Below, piece by piece: positions 1 to 10,100 of a stretch of 64,000 bases of DNA (the first letter of the stretch is position 1; every line of letters begins with the position of its first letter). Under the pieces are notes generated by a model that saw nothing but the letters and a program-made list of their open reading frames with translations, made no database searches and was not told the origin of the DNA. Source of the DNA: Adiantum capillus-veneris (taxonomy: Eukaryota; Streptophyta; Polypodiopsida; Polypodiales; Pteridaceae); assembly GCA_014529385.2 (NCBI GenBank), contig CM043954.1, forward strand, positions 90,857,747 through 90,921,746. Direction: 5' to 3'. Position numbers and translations under genes: made by a program.

Positions 1-1111
1 TTGTCCTGAGCAGCAGATTTCCCTTTGAGACAATCCTTTTTGCCATGACCTCTTCCTAAACATTGAAAACACAATTTTTCTTTCTTGGCTTTATCAAAGT
101 CCTCGGGAGAGAGAGGACCCCTAGACCCCTTGGGTTTTTTAGATGCCTCCAAATTGACAACTATAAATTTTCTTTTATTGTGCCCATATTGAGTGCGTAT
201 ATTACCATGTATATTAGTAGGCACGTGACTATTATGTGTTTCTTTTCATCTGGATCATCATGAATATGTGCTTTCACTGTGGCTTCCTCAAGTGTTTTAG
301 GGTCTTGGGTCTTGACATACTTCTTAAGCTCAGGTGTCAGACCTCGTAGGAACCCTTGTACTTGTTGAAAGGTATCTAAGCCTTCCAGCTTGAGGATAAC
401 ATCCCGATAGTGAGAGATATATTCAAGTAGTGATGGGTATTGGCGCATGGAACATGTGTCCCAAGCTGTCCAATTCCGATCGGCCTCGTTTGTAGGCAAA
501 AATTCCTTGCTAAACATTGCTTCAAAAGCTGCCCAACTCTGTGGTATGATGTTCTTCTCCTTGAGAGACATCCACCATTTGTAGGCCTTGCCGTCCATAG
601 TTAAGCTCGTTTGTAGAGCTCTGACTGCGTCCGGAGTACGCCGTAAGGCGTGAATTCCATCCTACTTGCTGAGAAAGATATTCACTGCATCCTTATTGTG
701 ATCTCAATCTTCTCTCTTAAAAGTCGGCGGTTTGGTGTTTTTCAACAGTTCATCCACCTCTTTTGCAGTGAGAGTATGCAACGTATCAGCATTTGGGCCT
801 TGCTCTAGAGTAGAAGTGCCCTGCCCTTGTGTGGCAACGTGCTCATGCATGTGCGTGTCAACAGGACTCTTAGACTATTGATGCATTAATTGAATTACTA
901 GAGTGGATAGTTTAGTAATATTTACATTTAAAGCTTTAGAATTTTCACCCATGACTGTCATGCGTATCCGAAGTGCACGAAATTCTTGAATATCAAACAA
1001 TTCGTAAGTATCTTCACCTGCCGTAGCGTCGCAGGTACTCTTCTTGAGAGGATCCGACCGCGGGCCATCATTGGCAGGATCAGGTGTACTTTGCTCAAAA
1101 TCAAATGTCAT
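1..1111 (-). pseudogene. gag of LTR retrotransposon (capsid region plus CCHC zinc knuckle), broken
   Basis: The frame begins at 1111 (MTFDFEQSTPDP...), hits a stop near 875 and resumes around 598. The segment at 598-200 has the look of a Retrotrans_gag capsid domain: YKWWMSLKEK, SWAAFEAMFSKEFLP, and a helix-rich stretch with LEYISHYRDVILKL and FLRGLTPELKKYV. After about 195 the frame shifts by one base. In the new frame a basic linker leads to a nucleic-acid-binding zinc knuckle of CX2CX4HX4C form (CFQCLGRGHGKKDC, about 80-35), which reaches the window edge. Gag packages the element RNA into a cytoplasmic particle. At least one stop and one frameshift show this copy is dead. The start chosen is the first ATG of the open frame; nothing else supports it. 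Confidence 0.75.
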
Positions 1112-2222
1112 ATTGATATTCGAATCTATGGCGACACAGTGCGGTGCAAGGAGTAATCAAAAAAAATACCTGATATTGAGAGCACTTGCAAAGTATAATG
1201 AGCATTGCTAATTCCGTCAAAATCGAGAATATTCCGGTGGAGAGTGATTCGAATTGTCCGCCGTATATGGAATTCCACAAGTTCTTGATAGCCGAATCAA
1301 TTAGGCTTGAAAGCGGTAATTGATTTTACCAAAAAATTGTACTTGAATTTCGTCGAATGGGTGTTCTTGAAATCTCTGAGTTTTTGCGTAATACGCAAAA
1401 AATTTGAGTCGAAATTTGTGCCGGCTTCGTCGATGCTATGCCGCACCTCTCGGCCTTGCCGAACCCGCACGTGGAGTAGGGAGGTGGGGTACCCCACTGT
1501 GGGTACCGCCCCTTATGGTTTAAGTTTTGTGTATGGCCACTAATCCCTAAGGGGGTTGGGCGCCCTCAAGTGGGAAAAAAATGGCCGCTTAACGCAACGC
1601 GCAAGGAATTGCCATCGCCATGGAGCTCAAGGCGTTGAGATAGGGGCTCCGGCCCAGTGACGTGAAGTCTCCACCTGCCCAACGCGCACGCGAGGAGTAA
1701 AACCGCTCTCAAAAGAGCTCGAGCACTATCAAAAGTGCCAAAACAATGCATATCCGCATCAAGTACTGCCACTGAAATCTACGTTGATGCTAAACACTGC
1801 AACCTGTAAGAAACCTGGATGTCCTGTATGTATGCAAGAACCTATGAGGAGATGGATGCCTAAAAAAATCCGAGACAATGTCGATGCCGAAAAGTGCTAC
1901 TAATCATCCCATAAACACCGTCTCAATAACATATAATAGCCATAAAACAGCTATATACCATCCCAAAATAGTCTCCGAACAACCTGCATCTGTGTCCTAT
2001 ACCTATAGTTGTAGCAAAAGTGGAGTTGAAAAATACAACTCCTGAAGCGTAGCTCGGATGAAGCTTTCAACTACACGAATAGCTTTGAAAGGGGGGTCAA
2101 ACCCCAGCACACCTTCTGGAAACACTCTCGAAACGCTGAATTTGCCGATGTCGAAATCGCAAACCTACTTGCACTTTTGCAAGTGCGCACGCGCGGACGT
2201 GAAAACGGCAAGCACAAACCTC

Positions 2223-2234
2223 GCTTTGATACCA
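2223..2234 (-). other. primer-binding site (tRNA-Met type, one mismatch)
   Basis: The minus strand reads TGGTATCAAAGC. Plant LTR elements commonly carry TGGTATCAGAGC, complementary to the 3' end of initiator tRNA-Met. One base differs. It lies two bases inside the proposed LTR end, and the downstream 200 bp resemble the sequence after the primer site at 46511. Confidence 0.6.
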
Positions 2235-2236
2235 GT

Positions 2237-2431
2237 TGAAGGTGCCGCGAGAAGCATGTGCGAGTGCAAGTGCGAGAGCAGAAAGATATCTGCTTTGGGT
2301 GGAGTGCACAACAACGTTATCCTGTTGCAGCTCCTTATTCTGTTGTATAAAAGAATAAGTGTATAATGGTTAAGTTAGTAGATGGGTTAGTAGTAAGTGG
2401 GATGTCTAGCCAGTTGGCCTGAATCCCAACA
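2237..2431 (-). repeat. candidate 5' LTR (about 195 bp)
   Basis: On the minus strand the segment begins TGTTGGGATTC and ends CTTCA, two bases before a primer-binding site. That gives the TG...CA ends expected of an LTR. The partner LTR would lie left of the window, so the boundaries cannot be confirmed by comparison. The length is short for a gypsy-type element. Confidence 0.5.
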
Positions 2432-4388
2432 CTGCACGCCCTCATCTAGCCATGGCTTTGTCACGCCGTCATCCTCCCTAGCCGTTGCACCTAACATTAT
2501 ATTGTCCCTATCCATGTGAAACCTAGAGGGCACCCCATAGGCTCTCTAGATTGGATCGATCTTTCTCAAGTGGAGGGTCCGCTAGATAGAAGCGAAGGCC
2601 CACCCTGTAGTGAGAAGTAAGCAATCCCTTTTTGCCAAAGAGAATCCACAGTATGCAATAGGAAACTACTTTTGGCTGGTTTGAAGGCGACTCTAAGGCC
2701 TAGGTGGTACTTGAAGGATCCCCTAGCCAAAATGCAACGCAACCTTCCAAGAATAAAGCAATGGCAAATTAAGAATGTAGAAATGGCTATGGGGCTTCAA
2801 CTACCCTTTTGAGGGTCCTCCACATGCACTATTAGCAAGTCTATTTTGGGAGCATTATAAGCCCCAAATTTTCATAATCAAGAAGTGTTGCAAACTACCT
2901 CGTCTCTAGAGAGCCAAAAATCCTCTCTTTATGTGCGCGCATATCCTAGGTTCTAGTATACATTTTCAAGGTGAAAATAAAAAAAGTATTATAATTTCAT
3001 TTGGCATTCATATTCAAGGTCAAAATGTAGGCATTGAGCCTTTGGATGTTGATCTAGTTTTCCCTCAAACAGAGTCTAAAGCAAAACCTTTTCTCTAGAA
3101 AAAGGCCTCTATCATGATGAAAGAAGGGTGAGAAGGGGAAAAGGTATTTCAAGTTTGGTGCCTTCCACACAAGAGGGGGTAATATGTAACACAAGCTTGA
3201 TTCGACATTTGTTTGTCACTTTGCACAAACACACACATACGTATGTGAAAGGGGAGGGGGGGGGTATTGTGAGAAACCCTAATTGCACCAATTTGAGGTC
3301 AAGTTATTGGAGATAGGTTGGGATAATTTATAACAATTAGCCCACTTACACCCTTTGAAAGTGGCTTCATAATCTATTTGTGAATTACTTCTCGATATTG
3401 GGTCTAGGGCGGGACCCATTGTTTTGGAAAGGGCCAGAGACTCCGGCTCCACCGTGACCCACTTCATTAAAAGCTATGCACTTTGTAGAGTGCCTTTAGG
3501 TAGGGGATCCTCAAAGGACTAGATAATGCTATCTAGTCACAAAGACTCTCATAGGAATAGGTATTGCATGGCACTCTATCTTTTGACCTCTTGAAAAGAG
3601 GAGATCTCAGGTCCCTCTTTCAAGTTTCATGGGGTTGCAACGTTTCATAAGAGCCGAGTCGCCCTAGCATTAGAGTTGAGTCACACCATGGGCTAGCAAG
3701 GGTAGTACTTACTAAATAATACCAAGTCATGTTTTTCTTCTTAAATATTTAAGCTTTAGTTTAACCCCACTAGCACTTTCAAAATGAAAGGGTTTAAGCT
3801 ATCTTTTAGGAAGAGAGACGTTCTCCTCTATTGTAGGCCTCTCCTCTCTATTCAAATCCCTCCCATGTTTCCCTTAAAACTAGGTGTTCTCTTTTTTTAC
3901 CATTTCAAATTTGGGTGCGACCTTGTGGGATGAAATTTCCACCTTGCCCCCACTAGCACAGGGTGCGACCCAGCTCTTAGTAGGGTTAGCGACGTACTAG
4001 CAAAGATTTGTGTGTAGTGTGTACAAAAATCTTGTTGAAAAGTGTAGCTCAAGATCAACCCCTTATTGGCATGAGTCAGAGAGAGTCAAGCTGGACCATT
4101 GTCATACAAAAAAATAGCCTATTTCCCCTTTTTTAAAGTGCTAGGAGTGGTTGCCCCCACCTTCGACATTCCTACCAATTACCAAATGTAGCGAATCACT
4201 CCCTCTGAGTGTGACCCCGCTCTAAGGAGTCTCCTAGTGGGACTCCAGAGTTTAAAAAGAGATATGCTAAAAATGGTGGGAAAAATTTAACACGAAACGA
4301 ATGTAGCTGCTGCACGAGATACACGACATTCAACGAACGTGTGTAGTGTGACGTAGGCGAGCGTGCGAGCAGGCGTTGAAGAGCGTAC
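2432..4388. other. non-coding stretch, nothing recognised
   Basis: No ORF here resembles a known protein on either strand, and no LTR pair, long inverted repeat or RNA gene was seen. Intron 2 of the NPF fragment would begin at 4388 and run leftwards into this stretch. I looked for later NPF exons (for example the FGADQFD motif) on the minus strand and found none. Confidence 0.6.
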
Positions 4389-4719
4389 CAAGAGGTAGAT
4401 GAGCAGGAAGAGCAGCACCGTCCAGAGGCGGCCCAGGTAAGCGTCGCCCAGAAACGCTCCAATGAGCGCCGTGAAGAACATGGTCCCCAGCAAATTCGTC
4501 AAATCGTTGGCTGCCGTTGACGGGCTCTCGCCCCACACCCGTATCAGATACAGCACCAAATTGAAGAAGATTCCTCCGAATGCCAAGTACCCGCAGCATG
4601 CCGCCCCTGCACACATACAGCTTGATTGAGCAACGTCCGCAAGATGAGCTGCAACCCTTGTGTGTGGGTGTGTGTAGTGAGCGAATGTGTGTGTGTGTGT
4701 GTGTGTGTGTAGTGAGCGA

Positions 4720-4796
<77 letters not shown>

Positions 4797-4901
4797 CTGC
4801 TTACCAAGCATAAAGAAGGAGCCTCGCCATCCACCCAGCCGCCGCTTGGGGCTGACTTGTCTGAAGCGCCAGTCCACCACTTCATGCACTTCCACTGCCA
4901 T
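4389..4901 (-). CDS. NRT1/PTR family (NPF) transporter, exons 1 and 2 only
   Basis: Two exons join cleanly. Exon 1 is 4901-4805 (ATG, 97 bp) and ends at a GTAAGC donor. Exon 2 is 4606-4389 (218 bp), preceded by a TGTGTGCAG acceptor and followed by a GTACGC donor. The joined frame gives the N-terminal family signature: an acidic start, then GGWRGSFFMLG, a GYLAFGGIFFNLVLYL helix, TAANDLTNLLGT, and the FFTALIGAFLGDAYLGR block ending the second helix pair. NPF proteins are plasma- or vacuolar-membrane proton-coupled carriers of nitrate, peptides, hormones or glucosinolates; the substrate cannot be told from this piece. From memory of the family, a 218-bp second exon at this position is usual. Exons 3 and later (about 450 residues) are not visible to the left, so this is a truncated gene or one with a very long second intron. 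The usual ER(L/M)AYYG after ILG is AACCGYLAFGG here, an unusual substitution. Both exons are free of stops. Confidence 0.75.
4664..4796. repeat. GT/GA compound microsatellite inside NPF intron 1
   Basis: Two GT tracts (about 4685-4710 and 4720-4772) are separated by a repeated 14-bp spacer containing GTAGTGAGCGAATG, then a GA tract runs to 4796. The tract ends a few bases from the exon 1 splice donor at 4804. On the coding strand it is a CT tract followed by CA tracts. Confidence 0.9.
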
Positions 4902-6720
4902 CTCTCTTCCTCCGCACCCTCTCTATGTTAGGACGCCTCTACAAGCACGCTGCTTCGACCTTGAGGGAGAAGAGTGGCGAGCGGCGAGCTACTGGAGTCA
5001 CGAGTAGTGGCCCGAGCTTGCATTAATTCCAGCCATGGATATGTATTGACGTAGTCAGAGCTTCAAGTTTCAACGGCCAGAGAAGAGTGTCACCTTGGAA
5101 TTGGGCGAAAAAGAAAACCTTTACCCCGCCCCTCCCCCCTCTCGAACCCAGCATCTATATCGTGCTCTTTGTAGTTGTAAAACATATGGATTTGTGTGAG
5201 CATCATCACTTCGATGCATAACTTTTGGCATTTTAAAACATAACTCAGAAAACAAGCGGGACAAGTTTTGAATTCGGGTTATCATTTGATGGAAGAGCGT
5301 TGACATTTGCGTACCTCTCTGTCTCTTCAAAGAGGCCATTGAGTTTTGGGTCACGCCCAACCTTTTTCATCTAGTAGTCTACTGTCTATTATTATTTCTC
5401 GAAGAGGCTATTTATTATTTTATTCCTCTCAATATCTTTATGCAAAACATAGTGAACTTTTCTTTTTTTTGTTCTAATCTCAAGAATTCCTTGAGAGTCG
5501 AAGCGAACATCCATGAGCACTACTAGGGCCGTTTGGCTACACTCAAACCCATGACACAGATCATGATGGTCGAGTGCTTAGCCAACCAAGCTTTGGACAA
5601 AAACTGTACTAAACATTCATCGTTTTTTTTTTTTTTTGCAATCTGATGCGATAGTTTAATGGGATTGTGTCCACACACCCACAGCCACATGTTCCAAGGG
5701 TTGAACCATGGTCCATAGTGGGCATGCTTAAAACCCTTCGTCTTTAAAACAAGCCAACTTAGTGAAGAAGAGGATTAAGTATACATTTGACTCTTGGATG
5801 TGAAGCATTGATTTTTGGACTACATAAGTAGTCCTTAGTAAAGGACTAGTATGTGACCTATGTGTTGCCGCTGTTACATGTGCGTCAATTGAAGGAACCA
5901 TTGTTCTCCTTCCCTTCACAAGGAAGACAAATGTGGGCAAATGCCTATGATTCTCATGTGAGCTTTTATACCTCTTTAATACACTTGTGCATCAACCACC
6001 ACTATAACTACTTTTTAGATGACAATGTATGACAACACACAAGGTCTAAGTGCCCTCCACATTCACATCAACCAAGCACAAATTTATCTTTTGGATCTAC
6101 ACTATGTCTAGCTTTTCGAGTGTCGGGGCATCACTGTCGACTAAGTCATCAATTGCTATTTGTTGGCACTTATGATGCATGTACCAGCCATGACCCAACA
6201 TGCCAACATCACACCACATAGTAGTAGAAGAAACTTTGCCATTAGTATGCACAAGTGATTGGGTGAGTAGTGTTTCGTTTGCATCTCAAAGGCAGTATTC
6301 ATGATGGGTGTGTGACCTGGGCGTGATTGCATGGCTATAGCAACTTTGTCTCTGTATGTGGATAAATTTCAAAATTTACGGGTTGGATTGCACTCAATCT
6401 AGCTAGCATGTACACTTACATCTACCAAGACTTTTCGCATGGATGTTAAGGTCTCTTGCAATTGACCATAAGCAGGTTAGTAATATAAAGCACATATTGT
6501 TTTTTTGTGTACATTTGGGCACCATTGGCACCTTAAAATGTGAGGGCAATGAAAGTAGAAAAGTTCCTCAATCGTTTCTCTTTGCAAGAGTTTTGGGCAT
6601 CATGCTAAAAGAAAGGGCGTGCTGCAAAATACACACACATATACACACATGCATGTTCTTCTTTAAGAGAGAAGATTATATTCAACCATTCACATGCTTT
6701 CCCTTACCCATATTTTATAT
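4902..6720. other. non-coding stretch upstream of the NPF fragment
   Basis: This would hold the 5' UTR and promoter of the NPF gene on the minus strand. I see no convincing TATA box. Beyond that there are only short ORFs without family resemblance and a poly-T run near 5625. No mobile-element ends were found. Confidence 0.5.
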
Positions 6721-6995
6721 CATAACAACCATTTGGCTTAGTTTCCATTCCCTTAAATGTGAGACAGAGCATTGAGGCACTACATGGAGGAGAGTCTCTT
6801 TTTGTACGTGAATTATATCCCTTAACAATTTTGAGAGTGCGATCATCATACCCTATATACCATAACAACCATTTGGCTTAGTTCCTAGTCCCTTAAATGT
6901 GAGACAGAGCATTGAGGCACTACATGGAGGAGAGTCTCTTTTTGTACTCGAATTATATCCCTTAACAATTTTGAGAGTGCGATCATCATACCCTA
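6721..6995. repeat. tandem duplication, two copies of about 140 bp
   Basis: The block starting CATAACAACCATTTGG at 6721 recurs at 6861 and both copies end in GATCATCATACCCTA. They differ at only a few positions (for example TTTCCATTC against TTCCTAGTC), so the duplication is recent. No coding potential is apparent. Confidence 0.9.
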
Positions 6996-7185
6996 CATGA
7001 GTGTTGAGCTTTTGATCACATCAAACTTGCTTTACCCACATTTTAGCCCATACCATGGCCTACATACCTTTCTCTCATAGCCACCTCATGGATTCAGCTT
7101 GTCAATGTCCACCCTTATATCCATAGTTCTTCAAACATGTTACATATTGTACTCGGTCCCATAGGTCAATTTGACCTTTAAGGAT

Positions 7186-7187
<2 letters not shown>

Positions 7188-7233
<46 letters not shown>

Positions 7234-7394
7234 TCCCGTTAACCTTCGAGGTCACTGTGATTTTTTCTATGATATTAAAAGTTATGTCCTCATCTCCTTG
7301 TATAAGTATGTGAGCATGCAAGCCCTTGAGTTCAAGAATCAACGTTCATCGGCTAAAATTTTCAGGTCTCTTGTGATCTTCTTCTTCTTCTTCT

Positions 7395-7449
<55 letters not shown>

Positions 7450-7587
7450 AACTTGGTATGCAACATGATGACTTGTTGCCAACAATGTTTGGATTGGATA
7501 AGGTTTGCCTAAACTTAATAGCTGAGAGTCAAGATTAGTTGGTCTCAAGACTAACGGATCTCAAACCACGTCAATAGGAATAAAAAC

Positions 7588-7642
<55 letters not shown>
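7188..7642. repeat. three CT microsatellites
   Basis: Long CT tracts lie at about 7188-7236 and 7589-7642, with a CTT-to-CT tract at about 7379-7446. The sequence between them shows no gene. Confidence 0.9.
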
Positions 7643-7645
<3 letters not shown>

Positions 7646-8608
7646 CTGCATGTCTAGTTTGTAGTATTAAAATGAAGCATGTGAGAGGCTAAGAGCTTGG
7701 TCGCGTGTACCAGCGAGTTTGCTTTCTGCCAGTTCACGACCAGCTCTTCTCTCTCAACAAATCTAATCGTGGTAGTTAAGAGCCTCAAAACGGGCATAGC
7801 GTTTCACATGGTTGACTTTTGAGGCCCTCTCAGTTAGCAGGAACCTGCTCAAGATCTGTCTCATCAGTCATTCAAATCAAGCACTTATCTTTGAGCCACC
7901 GGTTTTCCTGACTTGCAAACAAAGCTGGAAGGCTATTTAGCCGTTCCAAAGTGACCAGGCTCTAAATGGAAGCAAAATGACATGGAGGCAGTCCTACAAT
8001 GGAGGTTCGTGCATGGAGGCAGTCCTACTATAAGAGCTCGGAGTCATCATTTCTAGGGGGAGGCAAAGGGCCCGCATTGGGTATGCAACACCAAGGAGGA
8101 TCCAAATGAGCAAAGGATTGCTAACTCCAAGACCAAGGCCAATACCCTCGACTAGCAATGATCATCCTCCAATGCAATCACATCAGTGTTATGGAAAATA
8201 TAATTTTTCAAACATACAAAATTGCTTTCCTTTAATTTTTCAAGAGGAAATTTAGAAAATTAGGTTTATTTTGCAGGTTTTTACACTATTTTTCTCTATT
8301 TTGGGGCGGAATCTCTCCTTTTTCCCTTGCCCTCAGTTTTGGCATTTTTGAAATTGAAAATGACATGATATGAAGCTGGGACACATTTTTCCCAAACACT
8401 GAATCTAAGACCCACTTTGCACGACCGTTGCCATGAGCACTGTAGCAGTAGGCAATGCCACCTGTCCCCTTGCAGAACCCCTCTTTTTTTGCCTATGTAA
8501 GGAGTTTGAGATGTGAAAACTTGGGAAAGCTAAAAGCCTAGATGGTCATGTTGGAGCTCTCAACTGACTAGCCAAAAAAAGACGAAGAAAGTGTGGAGAT
8601 GGATGTGG

Positions 8609-8610
<2 letters not shown>
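7643..8610. other. non-coding stretch, nothing recognised
   Basis: No ORF with family resemblance, no paired repeats and no RNA gene was seen. A short direct repeat (CATGGAGGCAGTCCTAC) occurs twice near 7980-8030. Confidence 0.5.
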
Positions 8611-8669
<59 letters not shown>

Positions 8670-8687
8670 TGTGTGTGTGTGTGTGTG
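8611..8687. repeat. CT then GT microsatellite
   Basis: A CT tract (8611-8666) passes directly into a GT tract (8668-8687). This is the one compound array here in which CT is followed by GT rather than CA. Confidence 0.9.
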
Positions 8688-9035
8688 GAGGGCTGGAGCT
8701 AGGAAAAAATGGAACTCGTCAGGATCAAGGGTGGTGGATATGCACCGGTAGAGGAGTAGGTGGCTCAGCAAGCGCTTGTGGCGAGTGGGACATGTATTGG
8801 ATCCAGAGTCTTGACATCCTGACCACAGAGGATTGAGGTTGTATAAGGGTGTGGGGCTCGTGGCATATCAATTGTTGGCAACTAGGGGTGTTGATAGAGG
8901 AGACTACATGAGGCCTGTTTGCGGCAACATTTGAGAAGTTGTGCATGAAGTAAGTGGTGGGTTTTGTTCATGATCGAGTTTAGGCAGTGGGGGGGGCGGG
9001 GGGGACAATTCTTGTAAAGCGTCAAAGCCAATCAA

Positions 9036-9038
<3 letters not shown>

Positions 9039-9082
<44 letters not shown>

Positions 9083-9127
9083 AACAGAAATAGACACACA
9101 CTCCTCAGCAGGTTTAAATGAGATTGG

Positions 9128-9185
<58 letters not shown>

Positions 9186-9234
9186 CACACACACACACAC
9201 ACACACACAAAGAGATGCAGCAAATAACAAAGAC

Positions 9235-9279
<45 letters not shown>

Positions 9280-9351
9280 AGACCTATGACACACACGGAG
9301 GTGTCGTAGAAAATGAAACCTGATCTCTCTCTCTCAGACCTGCAATGTGCC

Positions 9352-9443
<92 letters not shown>
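9039..9443. repeat. cluster of CT and CT-CA microsatellites
   Basis: Four arrays lie within 400 bp: CT 9039-9081; CT 9130-9181 followed by CA to 9208; CT 9236-9278; CT 9355-9412 followed by CA to 9443. Polypeptides predicted from these arrays (Ser-Leu, Thr-His, Arg-Glu repeats) are artefacts of the repeats. Confidence 0.95.
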
Positions 9444-9445
<2 letters not shown>

Positions 9446-9600
9446 CACATTCGAGGCAGACCAACTTATCGACACGTGGCACATCTTGCTGCTCGTTATT
9501 TTCCCAAGCTGCGAAGTAGAGCCACCCTTTACAAAAAAAAAAGTAATCACCCTTCAAAATTGAAGGCTGGAGTGAAATTCCATGGCCTTGCTAAGAGTTT

Positions 9601-10100
9601 AAATATTATAAATATAAAGGGAAAATTACCAAAATACCCCTCTAATTTGAGGAAATTCCCAAAATACCCCTCAAATTTCAAAAATTCCCAAAATACCATT
9701 ATATCTATTTTGGTTGGATTGTTCAAGATTTTCTAATCTTCATTCGTTTTTGACAATTGAGATCCATTTTTGAGTGCTCAGCAGGTAATTTGTAACCAGT
9801 TACCATCGCAAAAAAGGCAATTATGTCTAAAAATAATGAAGCAATTCATCTCCAAAGCCAATGTAACCAACTCAAATTGTAGTTTTAGCATCTTGGACGA
9901 TAGACAATCACTCTTCTTGTGACGACCTACAAAAAATTTTATTTTTCGGGAAATTTACTCTCACAACCAGGGGTATTTTGGGAATTTAGGAAAATTTGAA
10001 GGGCATTTTGGGAATTTATGACAAAATATCAGGGGTATTTTGGGAATTTTTGAAATTTGAGGGATATTTTGGTAATTTTTCCAAATATAAAATATAGTAC
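9601..10100. mobile_element. inverted-repeat element of about 0.5 kb (non-autonomous, MITE or foldback-like)
   Basis: The left arm (about 9611-9698) contains ATTACCAAAATACCCCTC and two further copies of a CCCAAAATACCCCTC-type unit. The right arm (about 9968-10091) contains the same units in reverse orientation, with one extra copy, and ends GGTATTTTGGTAATTTTTCC-like. The arms are imperfect inverted repeats of about 90-120 bp around a 270-bp centre with no ORF. The ends are AT-rich (ATAAATATAAA on the left, ATATAAAATATA on the right), so a target duplication cannot be fixed. Superfamily unknown. Confidence 0.65.

Larger units (their letters stand above)
1..2431 (-). mobile_element. 5' part of an LTR retrotransposon (gag type resembles Ty3/gypsy)
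   Basis: Read on the minus strand this stretch runs LTR (2431-2237), primer-binding site (2234-2223), a non-coding leader of about 1.1 kb, and a gag reading frame that leaves the window at base 1. Only the 5' end is present, so protease and polymerase would lie to the left. The leader just after the primer site (about 2222-2030) resembles the leader of the inner copia element at 46.5-46.7 kb. I saw no coding sequence between 1112 and 2222. The family call rests on the gag type only, because no pol is visible. Confidence 0.7.

Noticed and set aside
4287..4901. A single 204-codon ORF covering the NPF region
   Set aside because: It reads through intron 1, including the microsatellite. The two-exon model with GT-AG sites restores family sequence, so the read-through ORF is an artefact.
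5515..5530. CACTACTAG as a CACTA transposon terminus
   Set aside because: No matching TAGTG terminus or subterminal repeats were found at a sensible distance, and the CACTA exons are more than 16 kb away.
9345..9736. Long ORFs made of Ser-Leu, His-Thr, Arg-Glu or Cys-Val repeats
   Set aside because: They are translations of CT, CA, GA and GT microsatellites and carry no protein signal.
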